A DNA stretch of 64,000 bases from Paracoccaceae bacterium (GTDB taxonomy: Bacteria > Pseudomonadota > Alphaproteobacteria > Rhodobacterales > Rhodobacteraceae): positions 62,001 through 126,000 of the forward strand of contig PAPN01000001.1 of assembly GCA_002708925.1 (NCBI GenBank), read 5' to 3'. The notes under the pieces are model-generated. The model was not told the origin of the DNA. It saw nothing but the letters and a program-made list of their open reading frames with translations, and searched no databases. The position numbers were made by a program, and so were the translations under genes. The stretch's first letter is position 1. Each line of letters begins with the position of its first letter. Positions 1 to 8,612 of the stretch are shown in pieces.

Positions 1-1
1 C

Positions 2-199
2 GCAATCGAGCGGTTCGAGCCCCGGCTTCTACCCGGTAGCCTTGAGGTATCCCTGCGGGAAGACGGCGATGCGCGCGGGGCGCTTGTCTCTTTCGATATC
101 CGGGCCGAACTATGGGCGGAACCCGTGCCGCTTGATCTGTATCTGCGCACCCAGCTGGACGTGACCACCGGCCAGGTCACCGTACAAAAGCAGGGCTGA
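2..199 (+). CDS. tssE: T6SS baseplate protein TssE, C-terminal part (5' end outside window)
   Basis: The reading frame open from base 2 gives 65 residues ending in a stop five bases before tssF. The pattern IERFEPRL, then a beta strand with FDIRAELW, then a closing TGQVTV strand is that of gp25-like (lysozyme-wedge family) baseplate proteins. TssE forms the T6SS baseplate wedge together with TssF, TssG and TssK. Its position directly before tssF fits the usual E-F-G order. The N-terminal half is cut off by the window edge, so completeness cannot be judged. Confidence 0.85.
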   Translation, partial: AIERFEPRLLPGSLEVSLREDGDARGALVSFDIRAELWAEPVPLDLYLRTQLDVTTGQVTVQKQG

Positions 200-203
200 C
201 CCG

Positions 204-2078
204 ATGGATACGCGGCTTCTGAAACACTATGAGCAGGAACTTGGCTTCATCCGCGAGATGGGCGATGAATTCGCTGCGGCCTATCCTAAGATCGCCGGCC
301 GGCTTGGCATGGGCAGCCTGGAGGTCATGGACCCCTATGTCGAACGGCTGATGGAGGGGTTCGCCTTTATGGCCGCGCGAGTGCAGCTGGAATTATCCCT
401 GCAATATCCAAATCTTACCCAGAATATGCTGGAAATCGTCTATCCGCATTTTCTGGCCCCCGTTCCGTCCATGACAATCGCCCGGATGGAGCCCGACGCC
501 GGTCAGGGCAACCTTGCCGCCGGGGTGACCATCCCGCGTGGCACCCAGCTGCGCGGGCAGGTACGCGGGGGCGCGCAGACTGCCTGTATCTACACGACCG
601 GGCAGGATCTGACGCTCTGGCCGCTTCGCGTTACCGAGGCCGAATATATCGACGCGCGCGGCGATCTGGTTGCAGCGGGCATCGGCCGCCATTCCCCGGC
701 CAGGGCCGCGCTGCGGCTGCGCTTGCACCGCACCGACGGTGCCCCGATCTCCGAGCTGCCGCTGGACCGTCTGCGGCTCTTTCTGGGGGGCAGCGCGGCC
801 CTGCCCTGGCAGCTATACGAGGCGCTTCTGGGGCGCGGGATCGGGTTGGCCGGGCGCTCGACCGATCGGCGCGACGATTGGCTGGAATATCTGGGCGCAG
901 GCATCGAGCCCGTGGGCTTTGGCCCCGATGAGGCGCTTTTGCCGACGCCCGGTGCCTCGTTTGAGGGCTACCGGCTGTTGCAAGAATATTTCGCACTGCC
1001 GCAGCGGTTCTTTTTCGTCGATCTGCTGGGGCTTGGCCCCGCGCTTAGCCGGTGCAGCGGCCAGGATCTGGACCTCTATATCCTGATGGAAAGCGGAAAT
1101 CCCGCGCTTGCCGCCATCACCCCCGACCATTTCGAACTGCACGCAGTTCCGGCGATCAACCTGTTTCGCAAACGCTGCGACCGGGTGCATGTGAATGCCG
1201 CCGATGTCGAGCAGGCGGTGATCGTGGATCGAACCGCCCCGCTGGACTTCGAGATTTTCCAGATCGAAAGCGTCACCGGAATTGGTGCCGATGCCCGCGA
1301 TGATCAACCCATTCGGCCGTTTTTCAGCCCCAGTGATATCACGCCAATGGGCGACAGCCATGCGGCCTATTATAGCCAGCGGCGGCGCTTGCGCCAGCGA
1401 TCCGAGCGCCAGCAGCAGCGGGGAACGCGGACGTCCTATCTGGGCTCGGATGTGTTCCTGTCGCTGACCGACGCCCATCAGGCCCCGTTCCGTCAGGACA
1501 TCCGGCAACTGGCGGTCACTGCGCTGTGCACCAATCGGGATCTGCCGATGCTCACCCCGCTTGGGGGCGGAGACACGGATTTCACCCTGCCCGAAGGCGG
1601 CCCGGTGAACGCCATCCGCGCCATTGTGCCGCCCACCCGGCCCCGCACCGCGCTGGCCGAGGGGCAGCAGGCCTGGCAGCTGATCTCGCATCTGAGCCTC
1701 AATTACCTTTCCTTGGTCGATGCCGACCGCGGCAAAGGGGCGGCAGCCCTGCGCGAACTGGTCGGCCTGTATGCGCGACTGGGCGAACCGGCGCTGGCCA
1801 AACAGGTCGAGGGGCTGGCCTCGGTCACGTCCCGGCCGATTGTGCGGCGACTGTCCGATGGGGTGCTCAGCACCGCAGTGCGCGGCCTGGAAATCCGTGT
1901 CGGCTTTGACGAAAGCTATTTCGAAGGCACCGGCTGTTACCTGTTTGGGGCCGTGCTTGAATCGTTCTTTGCCCGCTATGTGGCGCTGAATTCCTTCACC
2001 GAAACCTCGATTCATTCGACCCAGCGCGGAGATATCGCCCGATGGAAGGCCAAAAGCGGCCGCAAGGTGCTGATCTGA
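204..2078 (+). CDS. tssF: T6SS baseplate subunit TssF
   Basis: The 624-residue protein opens with MDTRLLKHYEQELGFIREMG and continues with AAAYPKIAGRLGM and YVERLMEGFAFMAARV, the hallmark N-terminus of TssF (VasA/ImpG, DUF879). TssF makes the baseplate wedge with TssE and TssG; two copies of TssF pair with one TssG. Length is normal for the family. The 3' end overlaps tssG by 37 bases, so the two are probably translationally coupled. The gene follows tssE by four bases, inside the same plus-strand operon. Confidence 0.96.
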   Translation: MDTRLLKHYEQELGFIREMGDEFAAAYPKIAGRLGMGSLEVMDPYVERLMEGFAFMAARVQLELSLQYPNLTQNMLEIVYPHFLAPVPSMTIARMEPDAGQGNLAAGVTIPRGTQLRGQVRGGAQTACIYTTGQDLTLWPLRVTEAEYIDARGDLVAAGIGRHSPARAALRLRLHRTDGAPISELPLDRLRLFLGGSAALPWQLYEALLGRGIGLAGRSTDRRDDWLEYLGAGIEPVGFGPDEALLPTPGASFEGYRLLQEYFALPQRFFFVDLLGLGPALSRCSGQDLDLYILMESGNPALAAITPDHFELHAVPAINLFRKRCDRVHVNAADVEQAVIVDRTAPLDFEIFQIESVTGIGADARDDQPIRPFFSPSDITPMGDSHAAYYSQRRRLRQRSERQQQRGTRTSYLGSDVFLSLTDAHQAPFRQDIRQLAVTALCTNRDLPMLTPLGGGDTDFTLPEGGPVNAIRAIVPPTRPRTALAEGQQAWQLISHLSLNYLSLVDADRGKGAAALRELVGLYARLGEPALAKQVEGLASVTSRPIVRRLSDGVLSTAVRGLEIRVGFDESYFEGTGCYLFGAVLESFFARYVALNSFTETSIHSTQRGDIARWKAKSGRKVLI

Positions 2079-3061
2079 CCCGGCTGGAGCCGCTTGTTCA
2101 GACACCCCAGGCCTATCACATCTTTCAAGCCCTGCGCCTGATCGAGGCCGCGCATCCCCAAAGCCCCAAGCTGGGCCAGTCGCGCCGCCCGTCAGAAGAC
2201 CCGGTACGCCTGACACAAGCGGCCGATCTGGCCTTTCCCCCCGCCACGATCACCGGCTTCGCCCCGCAGGATCAGGACGGACCGGGGCAGCTAAGCCAGC
2301 AGATGTTCGGCCTGTTCGGACCCTCGGGCGCGCTCCCGCTGCACCTGACCGAATATGCCCGTGACCGGCAGCGTAATCACAATGACGCAACCTTTGTCGC
2401 TTTTGCCGACATGTTTCACCATCGGATGCTGTCGCTGCTGTATCGCGCCTGGGCCAGCGGCCAGCCCGCCGCCAGTTTTGACCGACCGGGCGAGGATGGG
2501 TTTGGGCAGATGATCTCGGCCTTTGCCGGTGTCGCCGGAGAGGCCTTTGAGGACCGTGACGCCATGCCGGACGTGGCCAAGCGCCATTACGCCGGGCTGC
2601 TGGCCGCCGCCCCGCGCAGCGAATCCGGGCTGTCGGCGATCCTGTCCGGCATGACCGGAGCCGAGGTTCAGATCGACAGTTTCGTTGGCTCCTGGCTGCA
2701 TCTGGAACCCCATGACCGGGGCCAGCTGGGCGCCGTGACACTGGGCCAGAATGCCAATCTGGGCGAAAGATTCTGGAGCCGCGCCTCTAAATTCCGGGTG
2801 CGCATCGGCCCGATGTCGCTGGCCGATTACAAAAGCCTTCTGCCCGGCACGAAAGGCTACAAACGGCTGGCCGCGATCATCCGCAATTATGCCGGCGACA
2901 CGCTGGAATGGGAGGCGAACCTGATCCTTCTGTCCAGCGAGGTGCCCCCGGCGATCCTCGGCCAGGCGGCGACGCTGGGCCGGACGGCCTGGATCGGTCA
3001 GCGCCCGCCCGGAAATGCCGACGATCTGTGCCTCAGCCCCCCACTCTCCCCTGTAATGTGA
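2042..3061 (+). CDS. tssG: T6SS baseplate subunit TssG
   Basis: The 339-residue protein has the TssG (VasB/ImpH, DUF1305) layout: an early AYHIFQALRLIEAAHP helix, VRLTQAADLAFPPATI, then LPLHLTEYARDRQRNHND, then AFADMFHHRMLSLLYRAW. TssG is the core of the baseplate wedge. The ATG chosen lies inside the end of tssF, giving a 37-base overlap; a downstream start would remove part of the N-terminal region. It ends nine bases before clpV. Length is typical. Confidence 0.95.
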   Translation: MEGQKRPQGADLTRLEPLVQTPQAYHIFQALRLIEAAHPQSPKLGQSRRPSEDPVRLTQAADLAFPPATITGFAPQDQDGPGQLSQQMFGLFGPSGALPLHLTEYARDRQRNHNDATFVAFADMFHHRMLSLLYRAWASGQPAASFDRPGEDGFGQMISAFAGVAGEAFEDRDAMPDVAKRHYAGLLAAAPRSESGLSAILSGMTGAEVQIDSFVGSWLHLEPHDRGQLGAVTLGQNANLGERFWSRASKFRVRIGPMSLADYKSLLPGTKGYKRLAAIIRNYAGDTLEWEANLILLSSEVPPAILGQAATLGRTAWIGQRPPGNADDLCLSPPLSPVM

Positions 3062-3069
3062 GATAAAAC

Positions 3070-5712
3070 ATGTCTGAAATCAACCGTATAGCCCTGTTTG
3101 GCAAGCTCAACTCCCGCGCGTTTCAATCCATCGAAAGCGCCACCGTCTTTTGTAAAATGCGCGGCAATCCCTATGTCGAGCTGGCCCATTACCTGCATCA
3201 GATTCTCAAGGATCAGGACAGCGATCTGCACCGGATCATCCGGTTTTTCGATCTGGACGCCGGGCGCATCGCCACCCAATTGCAACGCGCGCTGGATGCG
3301 TTGCCGCGCGGGGCGACGGCGATCTCGGACCTGTCGCCCCATCTGGAGGAATGCGTCGAGCGCGCCTGGATTCACGCCACGCTGGGCTTTGGGGTGTCTC
3401 AGGTCCGCACCGGGCATCTGCTCTTGGGGATGCTGACCAGCGCGGGCCTGTCGCGCGTGCTGCAAGGCATTTCGCCTGAGCTGGCCGGCATTGACTCGCG
3501 CGCGCTGACCCGCAACTTCGACGATGCAGTGGCCGGATCGCCAGAGACCGGGCTGACGGCGCAGGATGGCTCGCATCTGGGCGATCCGGGCACATCGGCG
3601 GCAGCCATGGCCCCGCAAGCCGAAAGCGGCGAGGCGCTGGCGACCTTCTGCACCGACATGACCGCGCGGGCCGAAGCCGGAGAGATCGACCCGATCGTGG
3701 GCCGCGATGATGAGATCCGCCAGGTCATCGACGTGCTGACCCGCCGCCGCCAAAATAACCCGATCCTGACGGGCGAGGCCGGGGTCGGCAAGACCGCGAT
3801 TGTCGAGGGTCTGGCCCTGCGGATCGCGCGCGGGGACGTGCCCCCGGCGCTGGCCCAGGCACGGCTTTTGTCGCTTGATGTGGGGCTTTTGCAGGCCGGG
3901 GCCTCGATGAAGGGCGAGTTTGAACAGCGGCTGCGGCAGGTGATCGAAGAGGTTCAGTCCAGCCCCCGCCCGATCCTGTTGTTTGTGGATGAAACACACA
4001 CTCTGGTGGGCGCTGGCGGGGCCGCGGGCACCGGGGACGCTGCCAACCTACTGAAACCCGCGCTGGCACGGGGCACCCTGCGCACCATCGGCGCAACCAC
4101 ATGGGCTGAATATAAAAAGCACATCGAGAAAGACCCCGCCCTGACGCGCCGTTTTCAGGTGGTGCAGGTGGATGAACCGGACGAGGCCAAGGCGCTTCTG
4201 ATGATGCGCGGCACGTCTAACATGCTGGAAAATCACCACAAAGTGCAGATCTTGGACGAGGCGCTCTTGGCCGCGATCCGCCTGTCTGCCCGCTATATCC
4301 CGGCGCGGCAGTTGCCCGACAAATCGGTCAGCGTGCTGGATACCGCCTGCGCCCGCGTCGGTATTTCGCTCCATGCGGTGCCCGCCCCCGTCGATGATTG
4401 CCGCCGCCGGATCGACGGGATCACCACGGAACTAGAGATCATCACCCGTGATGAGACCGCCGGGGCCGACATCGGCACCCGCCGCGACACCGCAACCCAA
4501 GCCCTGACCCAGGCCCAGACCGAGCTGACCCAACTGACCGAACGCTGGGAGGCCGAGAAAGCCCTGGTCGCCCGCCTGATGGACCTGCGCGCCCAGCTAC
4601 GCAGCGACGAAGAAGCCGAAAACCGCGCCGCCGCGCTGGCCGAGCTCAAAACCACCCAGGCCGAGCTGGAAACCCTGCAAGGGGAGACGCCGATGATGCT
4701 GCCCATTGTGGATGCCGCCGCTGTCGGCGCGGTTGTGGCGGATTGGACGGGCATTCCCGTCGGCCGGATGGTCAAGGACGAAATGCGCACCGTGCTGAAC
4801 CTGTCGGACCACCTGTCCAAGCGGGTGATCGGCCAGGATCACGCCATGGAGATGATCGCAAAACGGGTCAAATCCTCGCGCGCGGGGCTGGATAACCCCT
4901 CGAAACCCGTTGGGGTTTTCCTGCTGGCCGGCACATCCGGCGTGGGCAAAACGGAAACCGCGCTGGCCATTGCCGAAACCCTGTATGGCGGCGAGCAGAA
5001 CGTCATCACCATCAACATGTCCGAATACCAAGAGGCGCACACCGTCAGTTCGCTCAAAGGCGCGCCTCCGGGCTATGTCGGCTATGGCGAGGGCGGCGTC
5101 CTGACGGAAGCCGTGCGCCGCCGCCCCTATTCCGTGGTCCTGCTGGACGAGGTGGAAAAGGCGCACCCGGACGTGCACGAGATGTTCTTTCAGGTTTTCG
5201 ATAAGGGCATGATGGAAGATGGCGAAGGGCGGATGATTGATTTCCGCAACACGCTGATCCTGCTGACCTCGAATGTCGGATCAGAGGTCATCATGGACCT
5301 GTGCGCCGATCCCGATCTGATGCCCGATCCCGATGGCATGGCCAAGGCGCTGCGCGATCCTTTATTACAGGTTTTCCCGCCCGCGTTGTTGGGGCGGATG
5401 GTGACAATCCCCTATTATCCGCTCTCGCCCGATATGATCGGCCAGATCACCCGCCTGCAACTGGACCGGATCGTCCGCCGCGTGGACGAAGCCCACGGCG
5501 TGCCCTTCACCTATTCGGATGAGGTGGTGGATCTGATCGTCTCGCGCTGCCAAGAGGTCGAAAGCGGCGGGCGGATGATCGACGCGATTGTGACCAACAC
5601 GATGCTGCCCGCTCTCTCGACCGAGGTGCTGACCCGCCAGATCAGCGGCACGCCCCTTGGCCGCCTGGCCGTGGATGTGACCGGGGCCGAGTTCACCTAT
5701 GCCTTCGACTGA
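3070..5712 (+). CDS. tssH: T6SS sheath-disassembly ATPase TssH (ClpV)
   Basis: An 880-residue Clp/Hsp100 AAA+ protein. An N-domain spans about residues 1-150; the first AAA module has Walker [14 protein letters not shown] near residue 235 and Walker [10 protein letters not shown] near 300; a coiled-coil middle region rich in Ala/Glu/Leu lies around 440-540; the second AAA module has [11 protein letters not shown] near 620 and [11 protein letters not shown] near 690. ClpV recycles contracted sheath by extracting TssC. Its location between tssG and a sheath-like gene, rather than beside clpA or clpB partners, supports ClpV over ClpB. Start is nine bases after tssG. Confidence 0.96.
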   Translation: MSEINRIALFGKLNSRAFQSIESATVFCKMRGNPYVELAHYLHQILKDQDSDLHRIIRFFDLDAGRIATQLQRALDALPRGATAISDLSPHLEECVERAWIHATLGFGVSQVRTGHLLLGMLTSAGLSRVLQGISPELAGIDSRALTRNFDDAVAGSPETGLTAQDGSHLGDPGTSAAAMAPQAESGEALATFCTDMTARAEAGEIDPIVGRDDEIRQVIDVLTRRRQNNPILTGEAGVGKTAIVEGLALRIARGDVPPALAQARLLSLDVGLLQAGASMKGEFEQRLRQVIEEVQSSPRPILLFVDETHTLVGAGGAAGTGDAANLLKPALARGTLRTIGATTWAEYKKHIEKDPALTRRFQVVQVDEPDEAKALLMMRGTSNMLENHHKVQILDEALLAAIRLSARYIPARQLPDKSVSVLDTACARVGISLHAVPAPVDDCRRRIDGITTELEIITRDETAGADIGTRRDTATQALTQAQTELTQLTERWEAEKALVARLMDLRAQLRSDEEAENRAAALAELKTTQAELETLQGETPMMLPIVDAAAVGAVVADWTGIPVGRMVKDEMRTVLNLSDHLSKRVIGQDHAMEMIAKRVKSSRAGLDNPSKPVGVFLLAGTSGVGKTETALAIAETLYGGEQNVITINMSEYQEAHTVSSLKGAPPGYVGYGEGGVLTEAVRRRPYSVVLLDEVEKAHPDVHEMFFQVFDKGMMEDGEGRMIDFRNTLILLTSNVGSEVIMDLCADPDLMPDPDGMAKALRDPLLQVFPPALLGRMVTIPYYPLSPDMIGQITRLQLDRIVRRVDEAHGVPFTYSDEVVDLIVSRCQEVESGGRMIDAIVTNTMLPALSTEVLTRQISGTPLGRLAVDVTGAEFTYAFD

Positions 5713-5815
5713 CCTGCGGCGGCCCTGGCTGTGATTTTTGTCGGGCGGGGCGAACCATCTGCGCCCCGCCCGGCACTTACATCTCAAAGCCGTCTTTGCC
5801 GAGGAAGCCCAGCCC

Positions 5816-8326
5816 ATGTCAACCAGCGGTCAGAAATTCGTCGCCCGCAACCGCGCCCCCCGCGTCCAGATCGAATATGATGTGGAGCTGTACGGCGCTG
5901 AAAAGCAAATCCAGCTTCCCTTTGTCATGGGGGTGATGGCCGATCTGGCCGGTAAATCCGATCTGCCCGTCCCGGCCGTGGCTGACCGTAAGTTCCTTGA
6001 AATCGACGTCGATAATTTTGATGCAAGGATGCGGGCCATCCAGCCCCGAGCCACCTTTGCCGTGCCCAACACCCTGACCGGGCAGGGCAATCTGCCGGTC
6101 GATCTGAGCTTTAACAGCCTCGACGATTTTTCCCCCGCCGCCGTGGCCCGCAAAGTGCCCGCGCTGAAGACGCTGCTGGCGGCCCGAACCCGGCTTCAGC
6201 ATCTGACCACCTATATGGATGGCAAATCGGGCGCCGAAGAGCTGATCGCCCGGCTGATCGCCGATCCCGAGGCGCTCTGTGCTATGTGTGACAGCCTGCC
6301 CGCAGAAACGCCGGACCAGACAGATGCCATCCTGGCCGCGCTGAACGAAGACAAGAGCACGGCAGACAACCCGCAGGATGACCTCGATACTCTTGTTTCG
6401 CAAACTGCGGATGCAAGCGAAGATGATATGCTGGATCTTCTTGAGGAGGACAGTGACACGACCGACGCCGAGCTGGACGATTTTCCGGCAGATATGGACG
6501 CCGAGAGCGGGGACAAACCCGCCGAAGACTCCGATCCTTTCGGCATTCTGACCACGCCCCAACCCGAAGACCGCGATGCGCCGCAAAAGAAATTCCGCAT
6601 CGCCATTCTTGGCGATTTCACTGGCCGCGCCGCGCGGGGGGCGCTTGAAACCGGGGACGCTCTTGCCGCCCGTAAACCGATCAAATTCGATGTCGATACG
6701 ATTGACGATGTGATTGCCCGTTTCGCCACCACTCTGGTTTTGCCCATTGGCAGGGATGGCGCCGGGATCGAGGTGCCGCTACGGACGCTGGATGATCTGC
6801 ACCCGGATGAGCTCTATGAAAACGTGTCGCTTTTTGAAGAACTGGCCGCCCTGCGTCAGCGGGTGGCCAGGGGGGATGGCGCCCAGGCCATCGCCGAGCT
6901 GCAAGACTGGGCCGAGGCGTTCGGCGATCTTAACCTGACCCCGAAACCCCGCGCACGGGGGGCCACCGTGCCCGCCGACCGCAGGCTGTCCGACTTTGGC
7001 GCCCTGATCGGGGATATGACCGGCAACTTGCGCAGTGCCTCGCCCGCGCAGGCGCTGATCGGGCGCATTGTCGGCCCCTTCGTTCAGACCGCGCCGGACC
7101 CCGCGCAGCCGGCCATGCTGGCCGCTGTGGATGCCGCGATCTCGGGCGCGATGAGCGCAATCCTGCACCATCCGGATTTTCAGGCGCTGGAAAGCACCTG
7201 GCGCGCGCTTGACCTTATGGCGCGCCGGATTCCCACCGGGGCGGCGCTGGATATCGTGCTGTATGACGTCTCGGCCGAAGAATGGGCCGCCGATCTGTCA
7301 GCGCAGGAAGATCTGGGCGAATCCGGCCTGTTCCGGCTGCTGGCCGAAGAGCCCCGTCTTGACGCCGCGCAGGGGCCTCTTTCGGCGGTGTTCGGCCTGT
7401 ATACGCTGGAAGAAACCCCGCCCCATGCGCAGCTGATGGCCCGAATGGCCAAGATCTGCAACTGGATGAACGCTCCGTTCCTGGCGGCGATCTCGCCGAA
7501 ATTTCTGGAGGTGCCAAAGCACGAGCGCAACCCGCTGGTGGCCCAGGCCTGGGATGCGCTGCGCGCCCTGCCCGAGGCATCCTTTGTCGGCCTGGCCGCA
7601 CCCCGTTTCCTGCTGCGGCTGCCCTATGGGACCAAGACCGACCCGGTAGAGCCCTTCGATTACGAGGAATTCACCCTGCGCGAGGGGCTGAAAGGAATGC
7701 TATGGGCCAACCCGGTTGTGCTGAGCGCGATTCTGATGGCCGAAACGGCAACCCAAGGCGGCAAAGACATGCAGCTGGGCACAGTCATGAGCGCCGGCGA
7801 CATGCCCTTTCATTATATGACCGATCAATATGGCGATCAGATTGCCCTGCCCTGCACCGAGCGGCTGCTGACCACCCGGACGATGGCCGAGGTCGTGGCG
7901 CGGGGGTATATCCCGCTGCTCTCGATCAAGGGCCGTAACGAGGTGCGACAAGGCTCGTTTCAGGGGCTTGGGCCGGGGATGCTGGCCGGGCCCTGGGGGC
8001 AGGCCCAGAATGAAACCGCCCAGCCCCATACCACGGATGCCGCGATCGACGGGACACTCACCCCCACGGCCCCAAGCAGTGACACGGGGACGGACGATCC
8101 GGCAGACGACCCCGAAAACGAGGATCTGGACGGGTTCGGGGATCTGGACTTCGATCTGGACGATGATGACGGCGGTGACGCCCTTGGCCTCGATCCCGAG
8201 AGCGCCGAGGATGAAGATGACCTCGACGCGCTCTTGGCCGGATTTGGCGATGACGAGGATGGCACCGGCGACGACTTGGATGAAGACATGGACGAAGACC
8301 TGGCCGCACTGCTGGAGGGCCTGTGA
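5816..8326 (+). CDS. Sheath-like TssB-TssC fusion with acidic linker and tail
   Basis: 836 residues. The start is the ATG ten bases after a GAGGA ribosome site; an in-frame ATG 78 bases earlier would only add a non-conserved stretch. Residues ~10-150 are a TssB/VipA domain (PRVQIEYDVELYGAEK, LPFVMGVMADLAG, FNSLDDFSPAAV). An Asp/Glu-rich linker (~152-257) leads to FRIAILGDFTGR, an N-terminal motif of long TssC-like proteins, and a TssC/VipB core to about residue 725 (HPDFQALESTWRAL, IPLLSIKGRNEVRQGSF). The usual C-terminal VipB block after that point is absent; instead there is a ~100-residue, strongly acidic tail ending DLAALLEGL. Homology to sheath proteins is seen; an accessory or capping role rather than main sheath is inferred. 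Confidence 0.82.
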   Translation: MSTSGQKFVARNRAPRVQIEYDVELYGAEKQIQLPFVMGVMADLAGKSDLPVPAVADRKFLEIDVDNFDARMRAIQPRATFAVPNTLTGQGNLPVDLSFNSLDDFSPAAVARKVPALKTLLAARTRLQHLTTYMDGKSGAEELIARLIADPEALCAMCDSLPAETPDQTDAILAALNEDKSTADNPQDDLDTLVSQTADASEDDMLDLLEEDSDTTDAELDDFPADMDAESGDKPAEDSDPFGILTTPQPEDRDAPQKKFRIAILGDFTGRAARGALETGDALAARKPIKFDVDTIDDVIARFATTLVLPIGRDGAGIEVPLRTLDDLHPDELYENVSLFEELAALRQRVARGDGAQAIAELQDWAEAFGDLNLTPKPRARGATVPADRRLSDFGALIGDMTGNLRSASPAQALIGRIVGPFVQTAPDPAQPAMLAAVDAAISGAMSAILHHPDFQALESTWRALDLMARRIPTGAALDIVLYDVSAEEWAADLSAQEDLGESGLFRLLAEEPRLDAAQGPLSAVFGLYTLEETPPHAQLMARMAKICNWMNAPFLAAISPKFLEVPKHERNPLVAQAWDALRALPEASFVGLAAPRFLLRLPYGTKTDPVEPFDYEEFTLREGLKGMLWANPVVLSAILMAETATQGGKDMQLGTVMSAGDMPFHYMTDQYGDQIALPCTERLLTTRTMAEVVARGYIPLLSIKGRNEVRQGSFQGLGPGMLAGPWGQAQNETAQPHTTDAAIDGTLTPTAPSSDTGTDDPADDPENEDLDGFGDLDFDLDDDDGGDALGLDPESAEDEDDLDALLAGFGDDEDGTGDDLDEDMDEDLAALLEGL

Positions 8327-8610
8327 TGGACCGCATCGACACAGACACCATCGTGCTGGCGGCCTGCGCTGACCAAGGCGCCTGGCTGCTGGAGGGCGAG
8401 GATCACATCAACGCCCTGCTTCAAGGGCAGGGCGGCTATCCGGTGCCGGTCAGGCGTATCCGCTTTGCCGATGCCGAGGCGCTGGCCGAATATCTTCTGC
8501 CCCGCGGGCAGGACATCTCGGCGCTGTGGACAATCCACGGCAATGTCCTTGCCCGGCTGCAACAGGCCGGCGAATTGCACGATCTGACGCCGCCAGAAAC
8601 AAAGGCCTGA
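8326..8610 (+). CDS. Small T6SS-linked protein of unknown function before VgrG
   Basis: 94 residues starting at the ATG that overlaps the stop of the sheath-like gene (TGATG), so translation is probably coupled; a GTG one codon earlier is also possible. The stop lies two bases before vgrG. The protein is a compact alpha/beta candidate with no signal peptide or membrane segment (IVLAACADQGAWLLEGED near the start, VPVRRIRFADAEALAEYL in the middle). I do not recognise the family. Sandwiched between sheath-like and VgrG genes, it could be a VgrG-loading or assembly factor, but that is inference from position only. Confidence 0.7.
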   Translation: MDRIDTDTIVLAACADQGAWLLEGEDHINALLQGQGGYPVPVRRIRFADAEALAEYLLPRGQDISALWTIHGNVLARLQQAGELHDLTPPETKA

Positions 8611-8612
8611 CG

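Noticed and set aside
813-2216. Long open frame on the minus strand across tssF
   Set aside because: It is antisense to tssF, has no family motif and reflects high-GC codon bias.
2998-3999. Minus-strand frame of 333 codons over clpV
   Set aside because: Shadow of the ClpV reading frame; composition rich in Arg, Gly and His with no ribosome site.
5738-5815. N-terminal extension of the sheath-like gene from an upstream ATG
   Set aside because: The 26 added residues are not sheath-like and a good ribosome site lies before the ATG at 5816.
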